Below are positions 13,433-23,329 of a DNA stretch of 64,000 nucleotides, piece by piece. The DNA comes from Isoetes taiwanensis. Its lineage: Eukaryota > Streptophyta > Lycopodiopsida > Isoetales > Isoetaceae. The notes beneath the pieces are model-generated. The model was not told the origin of the DNA. It made no database searches and worked only from the letters and a program-made list of their open reading frames with translations. The stretch lies in NCBI GenBank assembly GCA_021234155.1, contig JAJEKV010000004.1:10050109-10114108 (forward strand), read 5' to 3'. Each line of letters starts with the position of its first letter. The stretch's first letter is position 1. The translations under genes were made by a program, and so were the position numbers.

Positions 13433-14341
13433 ATGGAGGAGGTTTCGACTTTATTACAGCAGGTCCAGTAGCTTGTTCAAGTATGCTAGCAGTTGCAGTT
13501 GGACAATAAAGAGCTTAAGGAACGTGTTGCTTCACATGAATCTGCTTCTAATTCTAGATTGAGGCTATCAGAGCCTAAGATCAGCCTGCCAGAGAAGTTT
13601 GACGGCACTCGGTCCAAGCTCCGTGGTTTTTTGAATCAGATCAGGCTTGTGATCCAGCTCCACCCTCATAGATATCCCATGGCCCAGGAACAAGTTGGGC
13701 TGATTGGTTCTCTCCTCACAGGGCCAGCCCTAAGTTGATTTGTTCTTTTATTGGAGAAAAGAGCCCCAGGGTTGCAAGACTTTGCTGCTTTCACTGCAGA
13801 GCTCGAGGCATGCTTTGGAGACACCGATCGTCAGTGCACAGCAGTCACAAAACTTTGCTATCTAAGGCAAGGCTCTCGTCCAGCTTCAGTATACGCATCA
13901 TGATTTCGTCAAATTGCGGTAGATACTGCCTGGGATGATGTTGCATTTCGAGATTATTTCCGAAGGGGGTTACGTGAGGATGTCAAAGATATGTTGTTGT
14001 CTATGGAGGATTCCCAGAGTTTGGAAGAAGCCATCAGATTTGCAGTTCAATGTGATAATCGGCTCTTTGAATGTAGGAAAGAGAGACGTAGTCAGGTCTT
14101 CCCAATCACACAAGCACCTGTAGCTACGTCCTCCCCAGTGTCATCAATAGAATCCAGCAGGCCAGGACCTGAGCCTATGCAGATTGATCGGGCAGTTCGA
14201 GGACCTTTATCTGCCGCCGAGAAGCAGCGTCGGAGAGAGGCTAACCTTTGCCTCTACTGTGGAGGAATTGGCCATATTGCTCGTGGATGCCCGGTGAAGC
14301 GTCCAAATCAATCGGAAAACTTCAGGGGCCGGTCTGAGTAG
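13433..14341 (+). pseudogene. Chromovirus gag (capsid and CCHC nucleocapsid)
   Basis: Starts MEEVSTLLQQVQ with early in-frame stops, then PKISLPEKFDGTRSKLRGFL, the capsid signature of retrotransposon gag proteins. After a frame change near 13735 it continues as capsid helices, with DMLLSMEDSQSLEEAIRFAV near the end. It ends with a single zinc knuckle, CLYCGGIGHIARGC (about 14251-14292). Several frameshifts separate the pieces. Gag would package the element RNA; this copy cannot make a full protein. Confidence 0.85.
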
Positions 14342-14397
14342 TAGGAGTCTCTCGTCGGCGGGCCGCCTTTTCTCAGACTCCTTCCACATTTCTTGAC

Positions 14398-15190
14398 ATG
14401 TTTATTCCATCGGATAAGGTCAACAAGGCATTCTTCATCCCTATATCATTGAAATCGGAAGTTGGAGGATTGCAAGTGTTGGCGCAACTTGATTGTGGTG
14501 CAAATACTTGTTTTATGGATAGTGCGTTCGCCAGTAAGCATGCCATCCCTACAAGCAAGGTTGAGCATCCTGGTTCTGTCGAAGTGATTGATGGATGGGA
14601 TATCTCCTCGGGTGCAGTCACAGAATGTACTACGCCTCTTTAGGTTTTGTTCGAGGGAGTTTCTTGTAGTATTTCCTTCAATCTCATTGCTAGCCCTCAT
14701 GCGCCAATAGTCTTAGGTCTGTCCTGGCTCGAGCTACATAACCCACAGATTGATTGGCATACTAGATCATTTCGATTTGCTGGTTCTAGCTCTAGTTCCA
14801 GTTCATCTGCAATCGACTTCGATTCGTGTAGTATCGTGGGCCCCCGATTCCGTCCTTGTTGTTTCTGCTTCTGTTCCATGTTCCGATTCGACTCTTGCCT
14901 CTGCTCTAGTTTATGCCCCAGATTCTGACCATATTCTTGATGATGTCCCGGCCCAGCTCCAACTCCAGTTTTTGATCCTGCTCCAGTTCCGGTTTCTGCT
15001 CCTGCTCCAGTTCTTGCTCCAGTCTCTATTCCTGCTCCAGTCCTTGATCCAACTCATGTTCCAGTTGCTCCTGCTCATGTTCATGTTCATGTTCCTGCTC
15101 CTGCTTTTGTAGAGGCTTCATGCCCTCAGTTTCGCATCTCGAAGATTTCTCTTCGCGAGTTCGATAAATCTAGAAGGCAAGATCCAAGTT
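14398..15190 (+). pseudogene. Chromovirus aspartic protease and Pro/Val/Ala-rich linker
   Basis: The protease begins near LKSEVGGLQVLAQLDCGANT. The active-site triplet appears as DCG rather than the usual DSG/DTG, so activity is doubtful. It is followed by LGLSWLELHNPQIDWHTRSF, the conserved end of the protease region. Between about 14930 and 15110 the DNA is a degenerate tandem of CTCCAGTTC/GCTCCTG words, encoding a Pro/Val/Ala/His-rich spacer. Confidence 0.75.
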
Positions 15191-15192
15191 CA

Positions 15193-15724
15193 ATGTTTGC
15201 AATCCAGGGTCATTCGTCAGCTAGCTCGGCACCAGCGAAGTCTGCTCCAATGCTCCCAGATAAATATGGCGACTTCTCTGATGCTTTTGACAAAGTCAAG
15301 GCCAGCAAACTCCCAGAGCATCGTCCACATGATTGTCCTATTGATTTGCAACCGGAGACAACGCCGCCATATGGTCCGATATATGGTCTATCTCCTGCTG
15401 AGTTGAAGGTTTTGCGGGATTATATTGAAGAGAATCTAGTCACTGGCTTCATTCGACATTCTCAATCCCATGCTGGAGCGCCTATCTTCTTCGTCAAAAA
15501 GAAGGATGATTCGCTGCGTCTTGGTCGTTGATTATCGCGGCCTTAATAAAATCACAGTGCCAAATCGGTATCCGCTTCCTTTGATGCCACAGTTGTTGAA
15601 ACGACTCCAAGGTGCGCATTATTTTATGAAGATTGATCTTCGGGGTGCCTACAATCTTATTCGGATCCGGGAGGGTGATGAGTGGAAAACAGCCTTTCGT
15701 ACTCAGTATGGCCATTTTGAGTAA
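15193..15724 (+). pseudogene. Chromovirus reverse transcriptase, N-terminal blocks only
   Basis: RT begins with [20 protein letters not shown] and [17 protein letters not shown], then [20 protein letters not shown]. After a frameshift near 15525 come [20 protein letters not shown] and [20 protein letters not shown], ending [11 protein letters not shown] at a stop (15722-15724). The next bases already belong to the pre-integrase region. The YVDD catalytic block, thumb, connection and RNase H are deleted. Confidence 0.85.
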
Positions 15725-17056
15725 CAGTTATGTGCTTCTAGGCTTCGAAATCTCCAGGCTTGCCATGATTCACCTATGGCTGGACACTTTGGAGTAGCCA
15801 AGACTCTTGAACTTATTAGTCGAGAGTATTGGTGGTCTGGGCTTCGTCGATTTGTCGAAACTTTTATTCGATCATGTGACATCTGCTGTCGAGTCAAGGT
15901 TCCAAGGCATCTTCCTCATAGCCTTCTTCAGTCACTGCCAGTACCAGATGGACCTTGGAAAAGCATTTCTATAGACTTTATCCCGGAAATGCCAGTCTCT
16001 CGGGGTTATGATGCCATCATGGTTGTCGTTGATCGTTTCTCTAAGATGTCTCATTTTATTCCCTACTGCAACATCACCATCACCAATGAGGGAATAGCGG
16101 ATCTTCCAGGCTTCACGGCTTGCCCGATACTATTGTCAGCAATCGTGGACCACAGTTCGTCGCAGGTTTTTGGAAGCGGCTTTTGGAGTTATTGCATATC
16201 AACCGCTAACTGACATCTGGTCATCATCCAGAAAGTAATGGGCAGGCAGAACGCACTAATCAGACTCTGGAGCAATATTTAAGGTGCTTTATCAGTTATC
16301 AGCAGGATGATTGGGTCGATTATCTTCCACTAGCTGAGTTTGCCTATAATAACTCAGTACATGCTTCCACTGGCCAGACTCCGTTCTTCCTAAACTCTAG
16401 TCAGCATCCTCGTTGGTCCCTTAGCGTCACTGGCAGTGACTCGGTCAATCCTAGTGTCGAGTCTCGACTTAAGAAACTCCAGGCTCTTCAATCGGATCTT
16501 CAGCATCATCTTCACCGAGCACAGGAACGCTATCGGCATTATGCTGATTTGTATCGGCAGGAAGCTCCTAAATTTCACGTTGGTGACCTTGTCTGGCTTC
16601 TTCGTAGGGACCTCCCTACCTCACATCCCTGCAATAAGTTTGACTATCGTCGCCTTGGTCCTTACCGAATCACGGCTCAGATCAGCAATGTGGCATTTCG
16701 GCTCGAGCTCCCTCCAGCTGTTCAGCTTCATCCAATATTTCATCTTTCTCTATTGGAGCCTTACACAGTCAATACCTTTCCAGATTGCGTTCCTCCGCTG
16801 CCTCCACCAGTAGAAATTGATGATCATGAGGAGTTCGAGGTTCGAGAGATTCTGGACTCCAAGTTTCTCGTCGACGATTGTATTACTTTGTAGATTGGGA
16901 AGGTTACTCGCCAAGTGATAGAACCTGGGAGCCTGCCAAAAATCTGAGTAATGCTTCTGATAAAATTGCAGAGTTTCACTGCCGTTACCCGAATAAACCA
17001 AGTTTGAGTACTCCAGTCCCAGCTCTGAGGACTCGTCGTTGTCGTAGGAGGGGGGT
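15725..17056 (+). pseudogene. Chromovirus integrase with C-terminal chromodomain
   Basis: The zinc-binding part has HDSPMAGHFGVAKTLELISR and CDICCRVK. The catalytic core shows SIDFIPEMPVSRGYDAIMVV and VDRFSKMSHF, then, after a frameshift, SGHHPESNGQAERTNQTLEQ with the third catalytic residue. The GPY/F-type module RRLGPYRITAQISNVAFRLE follows. A final frameshift at about 16870-16880 precedes the chromodomain YYFVDWEGYSPSDRTWEP. In chromoviruses this domain steers integration to marked chromatin. The polypurine tract lies at 17046-17058. Confidence 0.9.
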
Positions 17057-17058
17057 GG

Positions 17059-17551
17059 TGTAACAACCATATGGATATTCATATCATACGAACATTATAC
17101 TCGTATGTACAAAAGACGGTCATCATACGGATGCAAAAAGATAGTTGCACGGAGCAAGGTTTGAACTCGCAACCTTCTAGTTGCGAGCAACACACCTTTG
17201 CCAAGTCTCCTACCAATATTTGTTAAAGATATTCCCTCATGTTTTTCTCATATGTGGGCCTGTTTCTAGGAGGTTCTAGAATATTCTAGACCTACATGCA
17301 TGCTCAACACTTGGCATGATCTCATCCATTGAAGTGGCGCAGACCATTGGCCTACATATATAAGGAGGCATCTCCTTCTTGTCGAACCATTCCGGTTTAA
17401 TGCCAGTCTTGAGCCTTCTAGGCATCTGTCTCGTGTTCCTCGGGCCATTGCATTCTTGATTCCTGTTCATATATCAGATTCTTTGCCGATCGTGGCATAT
17501 TTCTTCTGTATTTCTTGCGTATTTTCCTTGTTTTCGCGTAAGTTCGTGACA
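17059..17551 (+). repeat. Chromovirus 3' LTR
   Basis: 493 bp, TGTAACAACC...GTTCGTGACA, collinear with the 5' LTR. It is preceded by a purine-rich tract (AGGAGGGGGGTGG). It holds an extra segment around 17418-17451 not seen in the 5' LTR and lacks a few bases near 17340. The promoter word ATATATAAGG is kept at about 17355. Confidence 0.93.
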
Positions 17552-18024
17552 AGACCCAAGAGAACGCATAGACAAATCCAACCTGAGCAGGAAGAAAATA
17601 GTAAAAATGACAGGGATGATGAAGATGATAGGGAGAAAACCAAATCAGGTTTCTTTAGACCACACATTCAATCTGAACTCACAATCAAAACAGAAAAGCA
17701 GAGCAATGTTCTGAGATCAAAATATGCCATTGCAGGTATGTTCAATTATTAGTTATATTACAACAGAAAAAAATCTCAAGCTTGACCTAGATTGTTTCTA
17801 TCGACACAGAAAAGGTAACCTCAAATCCACTTCAAGAATCAAGTATGTCTACTACAATTTTGCATCGTGTTGGCTGTATTGTCATGTTGTGTCTCTATGA
17901 TGCCATCTGTGGGGCATTTCATGCAATGAATGCCACAATGGTAGATGAGATATATGTGGTCTGGTTTGTGGTGAGTTGTTGGCATGTTGTTTGTGGTGTA
18001 GTGATGAGAATAATGCTAGCATTT

Positions 18025-18182
18025 TGTGACGTTCCTAACCGGCATGCCCTTAACCAACTGGGCAAAACCGTCTAGACGTTTATGAGTAGTCGCTTCTACC
18101 CATTTATGCCGGTGTCTCGGGAACGCCCTACAGGCACATTCAAGGATCGAATACTCGAGCGGTCTACCATGGGCCCGTTACA
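18025..18182 (+). mobile_element. Solo short LTR, 158 bp, TSD CATTT
   Basis: Begins TGTGACGTTCC and ends GGGCCCGTTACA (TGT...ACA ends). It is flanked by the 5-bp direct repeat CATTT at 18020-18024 and 18183-18187. The size fits a TRIM-type or otherwise very short LTR left after LTR-LTR recombination. Its first 11 bases match the start of the large LTR at 58223, but the rest does not obviously align. Confidence 0.7.
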
Positions 18183-18189
18183 CATTTGT

Positions 18190-19025
18190 GGTGTGGTGTG
18201 TCTCTGTCGTGGTGGAGTGGGGTATTGTGCTGCCAATGGTGCTAATAGTGTTGCGACATTATGGCACGTGGCATATGTGGGGTGATAATAGTAGCAAGTG
18301 AGGTGTGGTGTACCAGTGTGGTGTGGTGTAGGTTATTGTGCCGCCAATAGTGATGATAGTGCAGCCTATGTTCTGTGGTGTATGCACCCGTATTGTGTGG
18401 TATGTACTGTGTGGTGTGGTGTGTGGTGTGGTGTAGGTTATTGTGCCCCCAATAGTAGTGAATGTTATGTGGTGTATGCACCGTGTTGTGTGGTATGTAC
18501 TATGTGGTGTGGTGTGTGGTGTGGTGTAGGTTATTGTGCCGCTAATAGTGGTGAATGTTGTGTATACACCGTGTTGTGTGGTATGTACTGTGTGGTAAGG
18601 TGTGTGGTAGGTTTTGTGCCGCCAATAGTGGTGAATGTTGTGTGGTGTGTGAAGTGTGTTATGTGGTGTGTACTATGTTGTGTGGTGTGTGGTGTGGTGT
18701 AAGTTTTGTGCCGCCACTAGTGGTGAATGTTGTGTGGTGTATGCAGCGTGTCATGTGGCGTGTACTATATTGTGTGGTGTAGGTTTTGTGCCACCAGTAG
18801 TGGTGATAGTACAGCCTATGTTGTGTAGTGCATGCAGCATGTTGTGTGGTATGTACTGTGTTATGTGGTGTGTGGTGTGGTGTAGGTTATTGTGCCGCCA
18901 ATAGTGGTGATAGTGCAATCTATATTGTATGGTATGTGCAACGTGTTGTGTGGTGTGTACTGTGTTGTGCGATGCAGTGTGTAGAGAGTACCTTGTGTTA
19001 TGTGGTGTGTGATTGTGGTCTTCCA
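18190..19025. repeat. GT-rich minisatellite, unit about 80-120 bp, about 8 copies
   Basis: Each unit is built from GTGTGGTGTGTGGTG runs, a GTAGGTTATTGTGCCGCCAA block and an ATAGTGGTGAATGTTGTGTG block. Blocks recur near 18215, 18330, 18437, 18530, 18612, 18703, 18787 and 18888. The plus strand is G+T rich with almost no C outside the GTGCCGCCAA block. It sits between recognised exons of the multidomain locus and is presumably intronic. The long open frames inside it are repeat artefacts. Confidence 0.85.
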
Positions 19026-20820
19026 TCAGTATGTGGCTTATTATGTTAGGAGGCTGACATATACGTAATGTTTTGTTTTGCAAACTATGGCAGACATGTG
19101 AAGGAATGGTTGGCTGCAACATCAGCTAGGTTTGATAGATGCAAGCAACGATTGCAAGCAAACGAGGATAGAAAAACTGATATCAATAGAAAGATTGAGT
19201 TGATGGAGCATAAATCATCAGAAATCAGAGCTGATTTGCACAGATGGCAGTCAATCATGACAGCAAATCCGAAAGCAGCAGAGGGTGTTCGGGTTGTAAG
19301 CAAACTAAAGGATGAAGAGCTAAATGGTTCAGTGTTGCCTGGGCTGAATCAATTGAATAAGGAACTAGCAGAAACTGAAATTGAGCTAAAGGCATGTGAA
19401 GCCTTACTGCTGGAGCTGCAACCTCGAATGCAAAGATTTGAGATTTTTTCTGAACGTAGTGGCCATGAACTCCTTTAGATCTTGCACTTCCAATGCTTCC
19501 TGAGGGAGAAGAGGATGATGATGAAGATTGTTCATTTTGTGGACGGTGTCTGAAATGGGAGGGTAAATTGTTGCCAGTTGTGATAGCAGAATGTAGTCAC
19601 CAGCAGTGTAGTCACGTACGTAATGTACGGTTCGCGTACCGTACGTCTTCTAACGTACTGTACGTTTTTCGGACCTTGGTCTTTTTCGTACTTTACGTAC
19701 GTAATTTCTGTGTTGTTTTAGTTGAGGTACAATACGTAGTGTACGTTGCAGACGTACACTACATATAGTACTTTAATACATTTTATAACTTTTTTTTTGA
19801 TCCAATATAATTAATTATTTAATCTCCAGTAGGCAGTTAAATGGTAAATAAACATAGCATGATACAGCTTAAAAAGTTGTGTAAAATTGATCATTATACA
19901 ATTTTTTGTGGATATCATTTTCAAATAAAATTACAGTGTTTCAAATTTTCTGATTAGTTCAGTCTTACCAATCTTACCATACAGTTTTTTCCAGTTTAAG
20001 TAGAACTTTTGATCATAATAAGGCTGAAGGTGATGCATCCAATCTAAAAACTAGTCATGCCCAAATTCTGTCTGTGCCAGCAATGATATATGGACCAGCA
20101 ATGACATTCTAAAACACAAATAATTCCGCACAAATACGGACGGAATATAAACATAGAGAATTGCTTCTTCTGTGGAGCTGCAGCAAATGACAAGTCAGGC
20201 TACCTAGATAGTAATACTTATTCCACAATCTATATTCATCTAATGTAGAACTAACTCTCAAAACCCCCAAATATAATTCATAATCATGAAGAATAATCCA
20301 AAGCATTCTAATATGCTTAATATTCAGACATTATCACTATTTCTGATGGGAAACTATAAAAAACAAGTAAAACAAGAAGGTTTACCTCATGATATGATAA
20401 AAAATGATCAACCTTGTAGCAGCCATGAACATCCCGAACCCAAATAAACAATTAAAAATTAACCAAAAAAATATAATCTCTTGAAATTCCAAATGAATAG
20501 TTTTCAAAAAAGACCACGTATCTGCATTTATTTTCACCAATAATATGCATTTAAACTAATAAACTAACCTGATATTTGAGGCTCCCAGTCTCAATGTTTT
20601 GCCCTTGAGCATTTGAGAGTGTATGATACATAAACCTTGGCCAAAGAGCAATGTCAGCATCTCTAAGTGCATTAAACAAGTACATATGGTTGAAACAAGG
20701 CTGCAAGATAGCAATACCTTACCTGTTAAGAAGTTGAAACTTGCAACAGAGCTAGCTAAATCAGAATAGAAGCTATGAAGCACAGCCTAAAATCTGCAGG
20801 CCATATAGGATCATCTGGCT

Positions 20821-20925
20821 GGAAAATTAAGGCGCGCTCTTATACCTCTAACTCTGATTGCAGCAACATCATATGCTCTTGCTGCATCTTCTGCAATCTC
20901 AAATGTTCCAAGCCATATCCGTTGC
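20821..20925 (-). pseudogene. Captured AP2/ERF DNA-binding domain fragment
   Basis: Minus-strand translation gives [27 protein letters not shown] and ARLNFP: the C-terminal half of an AP2 domain (beta-3 strand WLGTF, the amphipathic helix, and the LNFP end). A stop follows two codons later. The N-terminal half with the YRGV and WGKWVAEIR blocks was not found. It lies inside the hAT-like element. Confidence 0.75.
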
Positions 20926-21347
20926 TGCACTTAAAACAGCTCTGCTTTCCCTTTTCTTTGGCTGCAAAGCTGTTGAACAATTCAAACATACTGGAATAAG
21001 AACAAGATGAGAAACCCCCAAGAGCATATCATGTAAAGTCATCAAAGCAAAAAGTCAATACGTTGAATGCAGAATGCAGAATACAACAAGATTTCTTGAC
21101 ACGAGATATTCATATTGCATAAGCTAAACGTAATCCCGAAAGGAACAGGTCATAAGGAGGTTAAAACATGCTTAATACAAAAAGAAGCAAGATTTAACAG
21201 AATAATGAACGAATCCCTAAAAAAAGACTATAAAGAGGAAGAAAACGAGACAAGAAGAGGTGTTTAGATGTCAAGCAAGCAATGAAACAAGACAGAAGAT
21301 GAAAATATTTTAACAAAGGAAATGATTTGAAAGAGATGAGTGAGCAC

Positions 21348-21399
21348 CTGCAGATTCTCGAGAATCCCTAGCAACCGGCTCGTCTGCTGCTGCTGCCAT
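21348..21399 (-). pseudogene. Candidate first exon of the captured AP2/ERF gene
   Basis: ATG at 21399-21397 opens MAAAADEPVARDSRESA and reaches a GT donor (GCAG|GTGCTC). It is on the same strand as the AP2 half-domain and about 420 bp upstream of it within the same transposon. This suggests intron-containing genomic DNA was captured rather than a cDNA. Weak on its own. Confidence 0.35.
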
Positions 21400-22374
21400 A
21401 TATTAGCTGTAATGGCAAACAAGGTCCAGCTCATAAATCGTCCATATTTTCGCAGACTGCAAGAGATGTAGACCAAGCAAACAACCCAATGGCCGATTTA
21501 CCTATCAGAGGATGAATGGGAATGAAAAAAAAAGTTCTAGAATCATATGATCCTTCCAAAAACCCTGTTCAAAAGCAAAACATCATCAAAAATCGATCTA
21601 TCTACTCTCAAAACCATCAAAATATTACAGTAGAAGTTTCTTCACCGTCCATTTGGTGAAATCGAAGCGGCTTGGAGGACGGCGGTATTAGGGTTTGGGA
21701 ACACGAAAATAGCATTAGGGCTAAGAAACCCCAAAAAAAAAAAAAAAATTGACCCTTATTATGTAACGTACCGGACGTACTGTATAACATATAAGGTACT
21801 ATACGCCCAAATTTGTTTCGTACGCGTACGAAAACAACCCTGGTCACCAGTACCACATTCCATGTCAGTCACACTATTTGAGGTAAACATTATCATCTCT
21901 AACCTCGTTTGCAGACTCTATTGATATTGAATTTGTTTTACAGACACACTAGAACCTGCTGTAGCCCCAGTTGTGCCCATATTATGTTTGAGACATGGCT
22001 TTTGGCTTTTGGTGTTCGAGTGGTACCACAAGAACCAATAGACACAAGTAAGTACCTTAACTAATATTTACTGATGTTGTCACAGGTCTACTGACTTACT
22101 GTTTGCAGAATTGCAGAAATTTGAGACCAAGGATATCCAACAGTTATCCACGCCTTGATCAGTTATGAGACTGCAAGATACTTCCCGGGTGCACCTAGAA
22201 TTCACCCCATTTTATACTTCAAAATCAATCCCAGCTGCTGACAGCGTGGAGAATCCAACACGAAATTAGGATAGTGAACTGAATGCAGTCGTATCAAGCA
22301 AGTACCAATGCCACATACATGATTTATTTTTTTTGTATTTTTCTTTGGCCTTCCTCATTTCAATTATGTTACAG

Positions 22375-23213
22375 AGATAAATGCTACTTCAAGCCATCAC
22401 GAAGAGATTCATAGTGCATCTGTTTTAGGAGGGAAAGTTAATTCTTTTGAGACTCATTCTGCATGGGATCCTTCATCAGACAAAAGTTTTGCTGCTGAAC
22501 ATGAGCCACAGGCAAATGCAGGTGATGAAATTGACAAAGAAACCCCCGATCCTGAACAAGATGTAGCTTGCTCATCAAGTCCAATACAACCTCAACCAAG
22601 AAAAACCAAGAGGTTAACTGAAATGCTCCTTGTTCTGGATTTTAATGGGGTTTTGGGCAAGTTTTATGACTTGAAAGAGAGGATCCCTACATCGGCCGAG
22701 CCAAAAGTGACCCTCCAGAAATTGAACCTTCAAAAGGCAGCAGTTTCCAGGCCTGGATTACAGAAGTTCTTAGAATGGTATTTTTCAAAATTTGAGATTG
22801 CATTGTTGTCTAGCATGGCTAAGAGTAATGTTGACTTGTTGGTGAGAAAGTTGCTGCAGGAATATAAGGGCAGAATTCTTTTTATTTGGAATCAGGATGA
22901 CTGCACCAACACAAAATTAAAAGTGGTTAATAAGCCAATTTTCCTTAAGGATCTGTCCAAAGTGTACCAGAAATACTGGAAATACCAAGTGAAAAACACA
23001 TTGTTGATTTATGACAGTAGATATAAGGGTTGCCAACTAGCCGAACACCATGATATGTCCAAATAGTTTTGCGCCGGACAGGTTGGATTCCAATTTTCTT
23101 TGCAACTCAAACTATGGCTGGAAAGACTTCTGGATGTAGAAAGTGTGCCTGCTTATGTGAAGGAAATCAAATGTGGAACATCTGGGATTCTGAAGAGTCG
23201 TGCAATTGCATGA
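22375..23213 (+). pseudogene. FCP1/NIF-type HAD phosphatase-like domain, interrupted by a stop
   Basis: An acid leader (INATSSHHEEIHSASVLGGK, later ETPDPEQDVACSS) precedes the HAD domain. Motif I is LLVLDFNGVLGKF, where the usual DxDxT/V is DFNG: the nucleophile Asp is kept but the second Asp is Asn, as in the plant NIF-like DLNG subgroup. Motif II region: RPGLQKFLEWYFSKFEIALL then SSM. Motif III: NTLLIYDSRYKG, with YD where DD is usual. TAG at 23064-23066 ends the frame, yet the same frame continues as LKLWLERLLDVESVPAYVKE and CGTSGI, the expected domain end. Such enzymes dephosphorylate proteins such as the RNA polymerase II CTD. This copy looks inactive. Confidence 0.75.
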
Positions 23214-23329
23214 AAATACTCGACACGTATTTTTATAAATGAATCTTGTAAAACTCTTTGAAAGTCAATATAAGTAAAAAATTTTCTATGATGTGTGTGG
23301 TACTTTTTCAATTTAAAATATTTGAATAG

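Larger units (their letters stand above)
12869..17551 (+). mobile_element. Ty3/gypsy chromovirus, internally deleted, TSD AGACC
   Basis: A complete insertion with two LTRs in direct orientation, bounded by TGT...ACA, and flanked by the 5-bp duplication AGACC at 12864-12868 and 17552-17556. The internal order is gag, protease, RT (partial), integrase, chromodomain. The RT palm downstream of the first conserved blocks and all of RNase H are missing, and there are several stops and frameshifts. It is non-autonomous. Confidence 0.95.
12478..17728 (+). pseudogene. Exons 1-2 of decayed multidomain (HAD/Ulp1) locus, split by a retrotransposon
   Basis: Exon 1 (12478-12598) starts MESELNATGYTMKSLLKQEI and ends KSGYR. 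Exon 2 begins at about 12659 after a TTGTACAG acceptor (LKNLSNEQYKEFMQIYKRIT, then TWGGIAPGTWAMAYYLHIKG). It is interrupted after 12868 by the chromovirus and resumes at 17557, just past the second TSD copy (17552-17556), as KRTHRQIQPEQEEN, ending at the donor GCAG|GTATGT (17734/17735). A candidate third exon is 17813-17842 (EKVTSNPLQES), phase-compatible, with a GTATGT donor. The domain is not one I can name. Without the insertion the frame would be continuous across the TSD, so the insertion is exonic. Confidence 0.6.
19604..21842. mobile_element. hAT-like non-autonomous transposon, 2.24 kb, carrying an AP2/ERF gene fragment
   Basis: The left end starts CAGTGTAGTCACGTACG. The reverse complement of the right end starts CAGGGTTGTTTTCGTACG, the CAG(G/T)G-type terminus common in hAT elements. 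The 8-bp TSD GTCACCAG is exact at 19596-19603 and 21843-21850. Both subterminal regions are crowded with CGTACG, GTACGT and ACGTAC words. No transposase is seen. The interior holds minus-strand gene pieces. Confidence 0.85.
19093..22156 (+). pseudogene. Coiled-coil plus RING-like zinc module exons of multidomain locus
   Basis: After a GGCAG acceptor the frame encodes a coiled coil: HVKEWLAATSARFDRCKQRL, DRKTDINRKIELMEHKSSEI, later LNKELAETEIELKACEALLL. It stops at 19476-19478, but one frame over it continues without a gap as LDLALPMLPEGEEDDDEDCS, so a single frameshift is present. The zinc module has CSFCGRC, an AECSHQ/YHIPC junction and TCCSPSC. It is cut by a hAT element (TSD GTCACCAG) between Q and Y. 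Downstream exons at 21843-21881 and about 21943-22049, then a short one from about 22109, end KDIQQLSTP plus stop (22156). It resembles RING-type zinc fingers, but I cannot name the family. Confidence 0.6.

Noticed and set aside
14647-15112. Leu/Phe/Ser-rich frames beside the chromovirus protease
   Set aside because: They are out-of-frame readings of the CTCCAGTTC tandem in the protease-RT linker.
18298-18904. Overlapping Cys/Val-rich frames of 82-134 codons
   Set aside because: Produced by the GT-rich minisatellite; all frames of the repeat are open.
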